Of a stretch of DNA of 64,000 bases, positions 40,223 to 50,560 are shown piece after piece (position 1 is the first letter of the stretch; each line of letters starts with the position of its first letter). The translations under genes were made by a program, and so were the position numbers. The stretch is from Bacteroidota bacterium (GTDB lineage: Bacteria; Bacteroidota; Bacteroidia; Chitinophagales; Chitinophagaceae). Location: assembly GCA_020161435.1 (NCBI GenBank), contig JAIUNV010000004.1, forward strand, positions 248,001 to 312,000, in the 5' to 3' direction. The notes beneath the pieces were generated by a model. That model saw only the letters and a program-made list of their open reading frames with translations, did no database searches and had not been told where the DNA came from.

Positions 40223-42472
40223 ATGTGTAGAAAACTCGTTACAGGTTCCCTCATAGCCATGTTACTCATTACAGGCATTACGGCTTGTAGAAAAGAGGCT
40301 TGGGATGAATATTACGGACGACCTGATACGCTGGAGTCGCCCATCTATCAGGTGCTTCAGAGCAAGGGCAATTTCACTCACCTGCTGGCCGCCATTGATA
40401 AAGCAGGATATAAAAACACCTTATCCGGCGCCGGCTACTGGACGTTGTTTGCACCTCACGATTCTGCCTTTCAGGTGTATTTCAAAGAAGCAGGTATTGC
40501 AGGTGTGGCACAGATGGATTCCATTACATGTCAAAAAATTGTGACCTATTGTCTGGTATTTAATGCATTCAAAAAAGATAGAGTGGATGATTACCAGAGC
40601 AATTCCGGATGGGTACCCAATACGACATTTAAGCGTCGCACCGCTAACTACAAAGGTATTTATGAAGGTACCAATACAGCAGGTGCTCCGGTTAAAGCTA
40701 TATCCAGCAACCGCAATAATCTAGGGGGTATTTTTTGGGTAGAAGCGGATAATAACAACAAGCACCTGCCCATTTTTACAGATACGTTTTTCAACGCAAG
40801 AGCTATACCCGCAGCTGACTACAGCTATTTCTACCCTGCTGCTTCATTCAAAGGTTTTAATGTGGCAGATGGTAGTGTAGTGATGCAGGACATTCCTGCA
40901 GAAAATGGTGTGATTCATGTAATTAATAAAGTGATTACGCCACTGGCCAGTATTGATGAGTACTTATCATCAAAACCAGACTACAGTGAGTTTAAAAAAT
41001 TGTTTGATAAATACCTGGTGAACTATGTGTTAAACCCGGTAATGACGCAGCGCTATAAAAACCTCACTGGCAAATCAGATGATGTATACACTAAAGTGTA
41101 CAACGGTTTGCTGGCGTTTTCGCCCAACAACGAAAATTACCTGAAAGTGCAGGACAACGATGCACAGCGGGATGGGTACACCTTGTTTGTACCAAAAAAT
41201 GATGTACTGCTCAATTACATTCAAAATGTTTTGCTGGAGCACTATCAAAATCTCGATCAGATACCGGTAAATATTCTGTACGATTTCATCAATGCTCACA
41301 TGTGGCAATCATCTGTGTGGCCAAGTAAATTCAACAATACGTTTAGCTATTTGGGAGAACCTGCAAGGTTTAACGCCACTGCTGACATCATTGACAAGCA
41401 GATACTGAGCAACGGCTTTTTTTATGGTACCAATAAGGTGCAGGAAGCCAATGTGTTTAGCACTGTTTATTCCAAAGTGTACCTCGATCCGAACTACAGC
41501 TACATGAACCGTTTGCTGGATCAGGATTTGAAATCAACCATTACCAATCCGAACCAGCAATACGTAATGCTGATGGTAAGTAATCAGGCCTGGAACGATG
41601 CCGGCTATTTTGCCGATGCAACAGTGGATAACAATCAAAACTTTCAGTGGCGTTACATTCCTAAAAATGGAGGTGCACACGTAGTAGGTTCATCTGCACT
41701 GATACGTATGCTGCGCTTAATCAATCAACTGGTAATACCCGCACCAAGCAACAACCTGAAAACCCTTACCGGAAGCGGCGTTGCGCAATCAATTGGCGGT
41801 GAATATGTGCGTTGGGATAACAACAAATTGTATACTTCTGGCAACATGGATTCTACGGTTGTTTTTGTAGCCAATAGCAGTGCATCTAAAACGGCTTCTA
41901 ATGGCGTTGTGCATTACATTGATAAGCTATTGACTTATACAGAAACTAACATTGGTTTGCACATTGCAAAGTTGGGCACACCTACATCTTCGCCGTTTAA
42001 TTCTTTTTGGCGCTACCTTGATAATTCAGCCATTTACAATAAAACAACAGGCGAAATTAATGGTATTGCTGCAGGTGTTTTCTATAGCGTATTTATTCCA
42101 AATAATGCGGCTATTTTAAAAGCTGTAAATGATGGATTGCTGCCGGGTACTGGAACTGCGCCCAATAAAGTGCCCAATTATGCACCAACTGCTCCGTTAG
42201 ATATTCAGAAAGTAGCGCAGTTCATCCAATACCATATACTCAACAAAAAATCGGTAGCAACTGATGGCAATGAAAGTGGCTCCTACGAAACACTGTTGCG
42301 CAGAAATAACGGAGATCCCACCACCATATTTGTGAGCAACAGTGCACCCAATGTAATGCGCCTTACGGATATGAATAATGAATACGGAAATGTGATTTTG
42401 GCCAACAGTAACTACCTCAGCAACCGTTGTGTTATTCATCTCATCGACAATTACCTGAAGTTTAATTTATAA
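40223..42472 (+). CDS. Multi-FAS1-domain lipoprotein of the PUL
   Basis: This 749-residue lipoprotein has a signal peptide ending in lipobox ITAC, followed by RKEAWDEYY. The positive-then-acidic residues after the cysteine resemble surface-export signals of Bacteroidota lipoproteins. At least three and probably four fasciclin (FAS1) domains follow. Visible hallmarks are YWTLFAPHDSAF with NGVIHVINKVITP, then YTLFVPKNDVLL, then NGVVHYIDKLL, and finally YSVFIPNNAAIL with RCVIHLIDNYL. FAS1 domains mediate adhesion or carbohydrate contact in other systems. It directly precedes the first SusC gene by 18 bases, so it is likely part of the glycan-capture complex. No enzyme motif is seen. Confidence 0.88.
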   Translation: MCRKLVTGSLIAMLLITGITACRKEAWDEYYGRPDTLESPIYQVLQSKGNFTHLLAAIDKAGYKNTLSGAGYWTLFAPHDSAFQVYFKEAGIAGVAQMDSITCQKIVTYCLVFNAFKKDRVDDYQSNSGWVPNTTFKRRTANYKGIYEGTNTAGAPVKAISSNRNNLGGIFWVEADNNNKHLPIFTDTFFNARAIPAADYSYFYPAASFKGFNVADGSVVMQDIPAENGVIHVINKVITPLASIDEYLSSKPDYSEFKKLFDKYLVNYVLNPVMTQRYKNLTGKSDDVYTKVYNGLLAFSPNNENYLKVQDNDAQRDGYTLFVPKNDVLLNYIQNVLLEHYQNLDQIPVNILYDFINAHMWQSSVWPSKFNNTFSYLGEPARFNATADIIDKQILSNGFFYGTNKVQEANVFSTVYSKVYLDPNYSYMNRLLDQDLKSTITNPNQQYVMLMVSNQAWNDAGYFADATVDNNQNFQWRYIPKNGGAHVVGSSALIRMLRLINQLVIPAPSNNLKTLTGSGVAQSIGGEYVRWDNNKLYTSGNMDSTVVFVANSSASKTASNGVVHYIDKLLTYTETNIGLHIAKLGTPTSSPFNSFWRYLDNSAIYNKTTGEINGIAAGVFYSVFIPNNAAILKAVNDGLLPGTGTAPNKVPNYAPTAPLDIQKVAQFIQYHILNKKSVATDGNESGSYETLLRRNNGDPTTIFVSNSAPNVMRLTDMNNEYGNVILANSNYLSNRCVIHLIDNYLKFNL

Positions 42473-42490
42473 GCCAACCGCCAAACGAAT

Positions 42491-45400
42491 ATGCATATGT
42501 GCAAGAGAATTTTGAACCTATTGCTGCCCTTGTGTTTGGCAGTTTTAGCCACCAGCACCAGCTTGGCGCAAGAGCCTGCCGCCGCACCATCCAACATGAT
42601 CAAAGGGAAGGTGGTAGATGCCAAAACCAAGAAGCCCATTCAGGGTGTTTCTATTACCGAAGTAGATGCCGATGGCCGTTTTATTAAAGGCGGTGTAACT
42701 GATATTGAAGGCAACTATGTAGTAAAAGTAACGAGCCTCAAAAACAAAATCAGCATCTCTTACATCGGATATAAATCCATCACGGAAAATATTGCGGGCC
42801 GCACTACCATCAATATTTCATTGCAAGAAGGCGAGTCGGTAGATTTAGGTGAAGCAGTGGTAATTGCTACTCGCCGTTCGGATAACGGTATGGTGCCTAT
42901 TGCAGAAAGAAACCTCACCACCGCAGTATCTAAAGTGAGTGCCAAAGATTTGGAAGAAATGCAGGCCGCCAGTATTGACCAGGCATTGCAGGGCCGTTTG
43001 GCTGGTGTGGATATTACAGCATCAAGCGGCGACCCTGGTGCCGCCATGAACATTCGTATCCGTGGTACATCTACCATCAATGGCTCGGGCAATCCGCTGA
43101 TAGTTGTAGATGGTATGCCTTACGAAACTGAAATACCCGGCGACTTCAACTTTGGTAATGCCGATGAACAAGGCTATGCACAACTCTTGAATATTTCTCC
43201 TGCCGACATTCGTGAAATTACCGTGTTGAAAGATGCTGCGGCAACAGCCATTTGGGGCTCGAGAGCTGCCAATGGAGTACTCATTATTTCTACCAAACGG
43301 GGCAACAAAGGCAAGCCCAGCATTACCTACAATTTTAAAGGATCTATGAGTGTGTTGCCAGAACCCATTCCTATGCTGGATGGCGGACAGTACACTACAC
43401 TTATCCCCGAAGCCTTTATGAACCGCAATGGTAGTACACTCAACAGCCAGGCCGTTCGTGAGTTTAACTACGATCCCAATGACCCATACTGGTATTACAA
43501 TTATAGCAACAATACCAACTGGGTAAATGAAATTTCCAGAACCGGTATGCTACAAGATCATACAGTTTCTATGACGGGTGGTGGTGATAAAGCCAAATAC
43601 TTTGCTTCGGTTGGGTATTTTGGGCAAACGGGTACTACCATCGGTACAGATTTGAAAAGAATCAATACCCGTATCAACCTTGATTATACGGTGTCTGATA
43701 AAATCAAATTCTTCACCAGCGTTGCTTTTACGCATACTGATCAAAACAGAAACTACCTCAGTTCCAATGAAGGTGCCATACGTAACGTGGCCTATTTGAA
43801 AATGCCGAACATGAGTGTGTTTGAATATGATGAGCTGGGTAATGTTACCCCCAACTATTTTTCGCCTGCATCCAACATTCAAGGACAGTACAGCCGTATT
43901 TACAACCCGGTAGCCATGGCCGATAAAGCAATCTTTAGTGTGCTGGGCGAACGTATTGTACCTCGTTTTCAAATTGATTACGACATTGTAAAACGTGTAT
44001 TGAAAGCTACTTTCGACGTACAGTTCGATATCAATAACACGAAGAACAGCAGCTTCTTGCCACAAATAGCTACCGGCCGGCCATCTACCGAAACTGTGGT
44101 AAACCGTGCGTACGATGGCGACATTGATTTGTTTAGCGTAGCTACCAAAACGAATTTAATTTATACACCACAAATTAAAAACAGGGATCACAACGTGATA
44201 GCGTTTATGACCTTGTTGACAAACGATTTCAAATCGGTGAATCAGGAAGTGATGGTGTCTAATACACCTTCCTCATTGCTCACTGACCCAAGTGTGGGTG
44301 GCCGCACACAAAACCAGGAACTTAGGGCTGTATCTGGCATTAGCCAAACCCGCAGCATTGCTGGTGTATTGAGTGCACAATATGGTTACAAAGACAAATA
44401 CCTGATAAACGTAACGGCACGTGGTGAGGGCAACTCCCGCTTCGGACCCGATTACAGATATGGCTTGTTTCCTTCAGTGTCCATCCGCTGGCGTTTGTCG
44501 GAAGAGTTTGGTTTGAAAAACTGGAAACCACTCGATGAACTCAGTCTTCGTGCCAGCTATGGCCAGAGTGGAAATGCACCACGCCGTGATTATTCTTTTT
44601 ACAATACTTACAACACGTACAGCTGGAACTACCAGGGACAAAGTGGGGTAGTGCCTTCGAGCATGGAACTGCGCAATCTGCGTTGGGAAACTGTGCATGG
44701 CAGCAACGTTGGTGCTAACATCAGCTTGTTTAAAGGCCGTATTCGCAGCGATATTGAAGTATACCGCAACCGCACAGAAAACCTGTATTTCGATGGGTTA
44801 CAAATAGCTTCGAGCTATGGTTTTAACAGTGTAAACATGAACGTGGGTACACTCGACAACCAGGGTTGGGAAGTAGCCGTTTGGACGCAGCCTTACAAAT
44901 CGAAACAGTTTACGTTTGGTTTCGATTTCAACATCAGTCGCAACGTAAATATCATTCGTGACATCTCTGAATTTTATCCCAGCCAACGAGGCAACCTTTC
45001 AGTGAATGGGGAATACCTCCGCCTGCTGCAGGTAAACAATCCATTTGGGGCCTTCTATGGTTTCCGTTACAAGGGAGTGTATACAGATGCTGATGCTACC
45101 ATAGCCCGTGGTGCAGATGGTAAGCAAATCATCGGGCCAAACGGTCAAACCGTGTACATGCGTTTCAATTATCCTTCCATTGATTATGTTTTTCAACCTG
45201 GCGATGCCATGTATGAAGACATCAACAATGATGGCAACATCAATTATATGGATGTGGTGTACCTCGGAAACAGCAACCCTACATTATCAGGTGGTTTCGG
45301 TCCTTCATTCGCATTTGGTAGCTCTCTAAAAATTTCTGCATTCTTCAACTTCCGTTACGATTATGATATTGTAAACGGCACACAAATGGTAACGACAAAC

Positions 45401-45778
45401 ATGTTCAACTTCGACAATCAGAGTACAGCTACGCTACGCCGCTGGAGAAAAGATGGTGATGTAACGGATATACCACGTGCAGTTATTAATGCAGGTTACA
45501 ATTGGTTGGGCAGTAGCCGTTATGTAGAAGATGCATCTTTCGTTCGTTTCCGTACGTTGACGGTTCGTTACACTTTCAACAAGAAAGTTTTGAGCCAGTT
45601 GAAAATGAAATCACTCAGCGCATTTGTAACCGGCGAAAACCTTTTCACACTCACCAAATACAAAGGGCAAGATCCTGAAGTAAGTATGCGTGGTGCCGAT
45701 CCGTTCAGGGTTGCCATTGATTATACCATGACGCCGCCTGCCCGCATTTTCACCATTGGCTTGCAAGCTGGTTTCTAA
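42491..45778 (+). CDS. SusC/RagA TonB-linked outer-membrane transporter (first)
   Basis: This 1095-residue protein has a signal peptide (LLLPLCLAVLATSTSLAQ) and an N-terminal CarboxypepD_reg-like domain (about 36-110, IKGKVVDAKTKKPIQGVSI). A TonB plug follows with AASIDQALQGRLAGVDITASSGDPGAAMNIRIRGTSTINGSGNPLIVVDGMPY, then DIREITVLKDAAATAIWGSRAANGVLIISTKRG. The long beta-barrel ends in an aromatic C-terminus (FTIGLQAGF). It imports oligosaccharides with its SusD partner, encoded 35 bases downstream. The start could be Met1 or Met3 (MHMCKR). The plug motifs are canonical, which contrasts with the second SusC in this locus. Confidence 0.97.
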   Translation: MHMCKRILNLLLPLCLAVLATSTSLAQEPAAAPSNMIKGKVVDAKTKKPIQGVSITEVDADGRFIKGGVTDIEGNYVVKVTSLKNKISISYIGYKSITENIAGRTTINISLQEGESVDLGEAVVIATRRSDNGMVPIAERNLTTAVSKVSAKDLEEMQAASIDQALQGRLAGVDITASSGDPGAAMNIRIRGTSTINGSGNPLIVVDGMPYETEIPGDFNFGNADEQGYAQLLNISPADIREITVLKDAAATAIWGSRAANGVLIISTKRGNKGKPSITYNFKGSMSVLPEPIPMLDGGQYTTLIPEAFMNRNGSTLNSQAVREFNYDPNDPYWYYNYSNNTNWVNEISRTGMLQDHTVSMTGGGDKAKYFASVGYFGQTGTTIGTDLKRINTRINLDYTVSDKIKFFTSVAFTHTDQNRNYLSSNEGAIRNVAYLKMPNMSVFEYDELGNVTPNYFSPASNIQGQYSRIYNPVAMADKAIFSVLGERIVPRFQIDYDIVKRVLKATFDVQFDINNTKNSSFLPQIATGRPSTETVVNRAYDGDIDLFSVATKTNLIYTPQIKNRDHNVIAFMTLLTNDFKSVNQEVMVSNTPSSLLTDPSVGGRTQNQELRAVSGISQTRSIAGVLSAQYGYKDKYLINVTARGEGNSRFGPDYRYGLFPSVSIRWRLSEEFGLKNWKPLDELSLRASYGQSGNAPRRDYSFYNTYNTYSWNYQGQSGVVPSSMELRNLRWETVHGSNVGANISLFKGRIRSDIEVYRNRTENLYFDGLQIASSYGFNSVNMNVGTLDNQGWEVAVWTQPYKSKQFTFGFDFNISRNVNIIRDISEFYPSQRGNLSVNGEYLRLLQVNNPFGAFYGFRYKGVYTDADATIARGADGKQIIGPNGQTVYMRFNYPSIDYVFQPGDAMYEDINNDGNINYMDVVYLGNSNPTLSGGFGPSFAFGSSLKISAFFNFRYDYDIVNGTQMVTTNMFNFDNQSTATLRRWRKDGDVTDIPRAVINAGYNWLGSSRYVEDASFVRFRTLTVRYTFNKKVLSQLKMKSLSAFVTGENLFTLTKYKGQDPEVSMRGADPFRVAIDYTMTPPARIFTIGLQAGF

Positions 45779-45813
45779 TCTCGATTGTCTGGATCTTTTA
45801 TCAATATTCTGCC

Positions 45814-47322
45814 ATGAAACTTATCTTAAAATATTCGCTGCTGCTGTTGGTAGTTGTTGCTTCATCTTCTTGTAAAAAGTGGCTGGAGCTAAAACCACAG
45901 GATGGCATCATTCGTGAAGAATTCTGGAAAACGAAGGAGCAGGTAGATGCTGCTGTTACCGGTATTTACTCCAGTATGATGGGTGGTACAGTAAGCGGAA
46001 ACCTTGCTGTAGAAAGAGCTTTGCCTGAGTACTTCTTTTTGTGGGGTGAAGCCCGTGCCGATATGATTGCCCCCACAGCCCGTGCTGCTGTAGAGGAAAT
46101 TGATTTCACTACCATGAATGTTTTGTCACAAAACAATATTGTGAACTGGCGTTTTGTGTATCAAACCATCAACTATTGCAATACGGTAATTGAACTGGCA
46201 CCTGATGTTTTAAAAGCAGACCCAACATTTACACAAGCACAATTAGACAGAGCTGTGGGGCAGGCATTGGCCATTCGGGGGCTTATGTACTTTTATCTGG
46301 TTCGCACATTTAGAGATGTACCGCTGAAACTAGATGCTACAACCAGCGATTTGAATTTGAAGCCAATGGCCAAGTCGCCAGCCGATTCGGTATTGAAACA
46401 AATAGTGGTGGATTTGCAAAAAGCGGAAACGGGCGTACCCACTACTTACGGTAATATTTCTATCGACAAAGGACGTATTACCCGCTATGCTGTCAATGCT
46501 ATTCTTGCTGATGTTTACCTGTGGATGGATGACTATGCAAAGGCCGCAGCAGAATGTGATAAAGTCATCAACTCTGGTCAGTTTGGATTGGTTGCAGGCG
46601 ATGCCAGCTGGTTTGAAAAACTATATGTAACCGCTGCCTCGCCTGAGCACATTTTTGCCATTCAGTTTGATGCGCAAAAGTTGAACTCTTTTTACTTTAT
46701 GCATGCCACCACTCAGCGCAGGTGGACAGCTGCATCGCATTTGATGGAATCTGTTTACGGCATCGATATTACCAATACGCCACCCAAAGTTGATATTCGT
46801 GGCGATGGTAGTTCGCTTCGTGCAGGCGACCTCACTATCTGGAAATATGTTGGTGCTAACAGTAGCAACACACTGCGTAGTGCTGAGCAATCAAATGCTC
46901 CATGGACTTTTTTCAGATACGCTGACATACTGTTGATGAAAGCTGAAGCACTCAACGAGCAAAACCAACCAGAGCAAGCCTGGGAACTTACCAAACGCAT
47001 TCGTGAACGTGCCAGCGCTTTCGACTTCAAAGGCCTGCCCGATAGCACCAGCAAGCAAGAAATGCAATCATTTATCTTGGAAGAACGTCAGCGGGAATTT
47101 GCATTTGAAGGCAAACGTTGGTACGATGTGTTGCGGGTAGCCAAACGGAATAACTATGAGCGGATGGACTTGCTGATGGAAATGGCTGGCATTAGTGTGC
47201 CGCCAGACAAGCAGCAATCTGCTTTTGCAAAACTGAAAGATAAGAACAGTCATTACCTGCCTATTTATTTGTACGAACTGCAAACAAATAAACTACTCGA
47301 ACAGAATCCTTTCTACAAATAA
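45814..47322 (+). CDS. RagB/SusD-like glycan-binding lipoprotein (first)
   Basis: This 502-residue lipoprotein begins MKLILKYSLLLLVVVASSSC and continues KKWLELKPQDGIIREEFWKTKEQVDAAVTGIYSSM, a standard SusD opening. TPR-like helices include QALAIRGLMYFYLVRTFRDVPLKL and ITRYAVNAILADVYLWMDDYAKAAAECDKVI. The C-terminus has PWTFFRYADILLMKAEALNEQ and ILEERQREFAFEGKRWYDVLRVAKR, both hallmark SusD blocks. It caps the SusC barrel and captures glycan at the cell surface. The second FAS1 gene starts 12 bases after its stop, which supports one operon. Confidence 0.96.
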   Translation: MKLILKYSLLLLVVVASSSCKKWLELKPQDGIIREEFWKTKEQVDAAVTGIYSSMMGGTVSGNLAVERALPEYFFLWGEARADMIAPTARAAVEEIDFTTMNVLSQNNIVNWRFVYQTINYCNTVIELAPDVLKADPTFTQAQLDRAVGQALAIRGLMYFYLVRTFRDVPLKLDATTSDLNLKPMAKSPADSVLKQIVVDLQKAETGVPTTYGNISIDKGRITRYAVNAILADVYLWMDDYAKAAAECDKVINSGQFGLVAGDASWFEKLYVTAASPEHIFAIQFDAQKLNSFYFMHATTQRRWTAASHLMESVYGIDITNTPPKVDIRGDGSSLRAGDLTIWKYVGANSSNTLRSAEQSNAPWTFFRYADILLMKAEALNEQNQPEQAWELTKRIRERASAFDFKGLPDSTSKQEMQSFILEERQREFAFEGKRWYDVLRVAKRNNYERMDLLMEMAGISVPPDKQQSAFAKLKDKNSHYLPIYLYELQTNKLLEQNPFYK

Positions 47323-47334
47323 GAAACGCCTGCT

Positions 47335-49020
47335 ATGAAAAGAAACCTATTTGCATTCATTGTGTTGGCTTTTGCCGGCTTTAGCATAGTATACATGCAG
47401 GGCTGTAAAAAAGAGGAGTACACAATTGCTACTACCAACGATGTAAACATTGTAGGGTATCTGGATAAGCAGCCGGATAGTTTCTCTTTGTTTCGCCAAA
47501 TACTTGACCGCACAGGTACGGCCTCTTTTTTAAATGCCTACGGTAGTTATACCTGCTTTGCGCCCACCAATAGTGGTGTGCGTAAATACCTGTCCGATAT
47601 TGGCGCAGCAACTGTAGATGCGGCCAATATAGATACACTCAAAGACATGGTGCGTTTCCACCTACTGGAAGACACCATTTCTACTGGTTCTTTTACCGAT
47701 GGGAAAATGCCCGTGCCTACCATGCTGGGTCAGTATTTAATTACAGGTGTGGGTACCAAAAATAATCAGTCAAGTTACTTTATCAACAGACAGGCGTTTG
47801 TGACCAGAAGCAACGTGAGGGTAGGTAATGGATTGATACATGAAATCGACAATGTACTTCGTGCTGCTAAAAACAGCATCGCCAGCCAGATAGAAGGTCG
47901 TCCTGAGTTTAGCATTTTTGTACAAGCATTGAAAGAAACAGGGTATTACAATTTGGTGAATACGGTGCAAACCGGCACCAACCGTGATTGGATTACTTTA
48001 TTGGTAGAAACCAATCAGTCGCTGGCAGATAGTGGTATTCTCAGCTATGCTGCATTAAAAGCCCGCTATTCACAAACTGGAAATCCTGCAGATACGAAGG
48101 ATAGTTTGAACATGTATGTACAATACCACATTTTACCCGGTTTGAAATACCTGGCTGATGTGATTTTGACAAACTCTCATCTTACGCTATTGCCACAAGA
48201 AGTAGTAAGCATTAAGCAAGATGAACAACGCATACTCATCAACGATGATATTTTTAATGGTGTGTATGAAAAAGGTTCTGAGCTGGAACGTCCTTTTGGC
48301 GACAACTCTGCATCTAATGGTGTGTGGCATCGGGTTACCGGGCATTTTGTTGCAAAGTACAGAGCTCCTCAAGCAGTGTATTGGGATGTAAGTGCATTTG
48401 ATGAAATACGCAAGCTGCCACAGTTTTACAAAAAGGCCAATTACAATTTCGTAAAAGCAAATGATTTGGACAGGCCGATCAAAGACATTAACTGGGGCTA
48501 CAATACTGCAGGTACAACCATGACCTATAGCTATAGCACAACATCTTCTATCACACGGAATGCACTAAATTATGATGTAAATATTTTGCCGCTCGGCCCG
48601 CCACTTCGTGCACTTTGGTGGGAGTATGTAACACCTGTAGTAGTAAAAGGCCGCTACAAGGTGTGGATTTGCTACCGTACACAAAGGCAAAGTTCATCAT
48701 CACAATGTGTAAATAATATTCGCATCAATGGCGATCTCATGCAACGCCAGTTAATCTTCACAGAGTTTATACCATCTGGTACAGATGCTGAAAGAGAAGC
48801 CATTGGATGGAAGCGGTACACATCTGTGGTGGATAACAACTTTGCATCACGCCTGGTTGGTACTGTAGATATTAAAACCACCGGCCGTCAAACGCTTCGC
48901 TTTGAAGCTGTAACCGGTACTCAAAATACCAACAACCTCGATATGATTCATTTCATACCGGTAGATGACAACCAGATTCTGCCCCGTTTTGCACCCGATG
49001 GAACGCTGGTGTATCAGTAG
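47335..49020 (+). CDS. FAS1 lipoprotein with C-terminal CBM-like module (first)
   Basis: This 561-residue lipoprotein ends its signal at VYMQGC, followed by KKEEY. FAS1 domain 1 has SYTCFAPTNSGVRKYL and NGLIHEIDNVL; a second FAS1-like segment covers roughly residues 190-345. The last 130 or so residues look like a beta-sandwich carbohydrate-binding module: VVKGRYKVWICYRTQ, INGDLMQRQLIFTEF, GRQTLRFEAVTG and a DMIHFIPV end. That layout suggests a surface glycan-binding protein of the SusC/SusD system. No enzymatic residues are seen. It sits between the first SusD and the third FAS1 gene. Confidence 0.85.
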   Translation: MKRNLFAFIVLAFAGFSIVYMQGCKKEEYTIATTNDVNIVGYLDKQPDSFSLFRQILDRTGTASFLNAYGSYTCFAPTNSGVRKYLSDIGAATVDAANIDTLKDMVRFHLLEDTISTGSFTDGKMPVPTMLGQYLITGVGTKNNQSSYFINRQAFVTRSNVRVGNGLIHEIDNVLRAAKNSIASQIEGRPEFSIFVQALKETGYYNLVNTVQTGTNRDWITLLVETNQSLADSGILSYAALKARYSQTGNPADTKDSLNMYVQYHILPGLKYLADVILTNSHLTLLPQEVVSIKQDEQRILINDDIFNGVYEKGSELERPFGDNSASNGVWHRVTGHFVAKYRAPQAVYWDVSAFDEIRKLPQFYKKANYNFVKANDLDRPIKDINWGYNTAGTTMTYSYSTTSSITRNALNYDVNILPLGPPLRALWWEYVTPVVVKGRYKVWICYRTQRQSSSSQCVNNIRINGDLMQRQLIFTEFIPSGTDAEREAIGWKRYTSVVDNNFASRLVGTVDIKTTGRQTLRFEAVTGTQNTNNLDMIHFIPVDDNQILPRFAPDGTLVYQ

Positions 49021-49066
49021 TAGTAGTAAAACGCTTTAGCCCGTAGTACGATAAAAAAGAACAACA

Positions 49067-50503
49067 ATGATGAAATTTCGAATATATCAATGGCTGCTGA
49101 TAGCAACATTGGCTGTAACTATTGGTTGTAAAAAAGATTGGGACCAGCACAATACGGTGTCTGATGTCAATAGCGGTAAAAGTTTGAAAACGCTCATGAG
49201 TGGCATCAACAACCTGAGCAAGTTTGAACAACTGTTGGCCCAATCATCGTATGCTAATATTCTGGGCTCTTCAAAAAGCTTCACAGTATTTGCGCCTACC
49301 AATGAGGCATTAATAGCACTTGATCCAACTATCACGAATGATACCTCACGGTTAAATAAATTTCTGGCAAATCATATTGCTGATTTGCGTTTCCTTACTA
49401 CCGATGCAACAGACACGCTTCGTGTATTAATGCTGAATGGTAAGTACAATAACTTCTTCGGAAAAAAAGTAGAGGAGGCTAACATTACAACAGCTGATGT
49501 GGTGGGTAGCAATGGCGTTATTCATGTGATAGACAAGATGGTGCCCAATAGACTTAATATCTGGGAAATTATTTCAACTACCAATGAAATTCCAGCGTTG
49601 CAACAAGCCTTGTTGCTCAAGCTAAATTACCAAGGGTTCGATCCTTCCAAAGCCGAGCAAACAGGTGTAGACCCCATGACAGGGTTGCCGGTATATAAGC
49701 CCGGTACAGGTATTGTTCCTCGCAACAAATACTGGGATAGAGTGTATGACTTGCGCAACGAAAAAAATCAATACACATTTTTCGCTATTGCAGATGATGC
49801 GTACACCACACAGCTCAATACGTACAAACCATTTTTTGTAACGGGCAATGCCGATAGCACTAACGACTTGGCGGGCTATACGATTGTAAAAGATTTTACT
49901 ATGCCCGGTTTGTATACGCAAGCACAACTCCCAGATACTTTGCTGTCTAAGTTTGGTGTGAAGGTGCCGGTAAACAAAGCCAATATTGTAAAAACAGTAA
50001 AGGCAAGCAACGGTATCGTTTATGTACTGAGTAATTTATCCATTGCACCGGTAAATAAGTTTATGCCCATTGTACTGGAGGGCGAAAACTATTCAGGCAG
50101 CAGTCACGATCGTCGTTCCAATACCTTCTTTCGTGATCGTATTAATAGTACCACAGGCTTGCCTTACCGCGATGTATTGGTGAGTGGCCACGGGGTTGCA
50201 TTATTCAATTTGCGCTATCGGTTATCCGAAATGCCTTCTATGAAATTCAAAGCATACTGGGTAGCAGTCAATGATTTTCAAACAGCTACTTTCACACAGC
50301 GCCTTGCGCCTGGTGTTGCTACTAGTACAGTATTTCCATACACAACAGTAGCTGTCAACAATCAAACTGAAGTGTTGATTGGCGAGTTTACCATTGCTAG
50401 TTTTCAGCAGGTGTACGATATCTTTTTGGTAGGGGCAAACAGTACAACTGCAGCGGCAAATCCGGTGGTGTGTGATTATATAAAACTGGTGCCATCATTA
50501 TAA
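49067..50503 (+). CDS. FAS1 lipoprotein with C-terminal CBM-like module (second)
   Basis: This 478-residue lipoprotein starts MMKFRIYQWLLIATLAVTIGC and continues KKDWDQH. A first FAS1 domain covers about residues 45-170 (KSFTVFAPTNEALIALDP, NGVIHVIDKMVP). A second, degenerate FAS1 domain covers about 170-335 (QYTFFAIADDAYTTQL, NGIVYVLSNLS). The C-terminal 135 residues form a CBM6/35-like sandwich: PIVLEGENYSGSSHD at its start, VFPYTTVAVNNQTEVLIGEFTI inside, and the typical end CDYIKLVPSL. The architecture is like its upstream neighbour but the sequences are clearly diverged. It probably serves as a surface glycan-binding protein. Confidence 0.85.
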   Translation: MMKFRIYQWLLIATLAVTIGCKKDWDQHNTVSDVNSGKSLKTLMSGINNLSKFEQLLAQSSYANILGSSKSFTVFAPTNEALIALDPTITNDTSRLNKFLANHIADLRFLTTDATDTLRVLMLNGKYNNFFGKKVEEANITTADVVGSNGVIHVIDKMVPNRLNIWEIISTTNEIPALQQALLLKLNYQGFDPSKAEQTGVDPMTGLPVYKPGTGIVPRNKYWDRVYDLRNEKNQYTFFAIADDAYTTQLNTYKPFFVTGNADSTNDLAGYTIVKDFTMPGLYTQAQLPDTLLSKFGVKVPVNKANIVKTVKASNGIVYVLSNLSIAPVNKFMPIVLEGENYSGSSHDRRSNTFFRDRINSTTGLPYRDVLVSGHGVALFNLRYRLSEMPSMKFKAYWVAVNDFQTATFTQRLAPGVATSTVFPYTTVAVNNQTEVLIGEFTIASFQQVYDIFLVGANSTTAAANPVVCDYIKLVPSL

Positions 50504-50560
50504 CAGCAAGCCAACCTCGTAGAATACAATTGTGAACGTAGTTTTTAATACATAAGTGAA

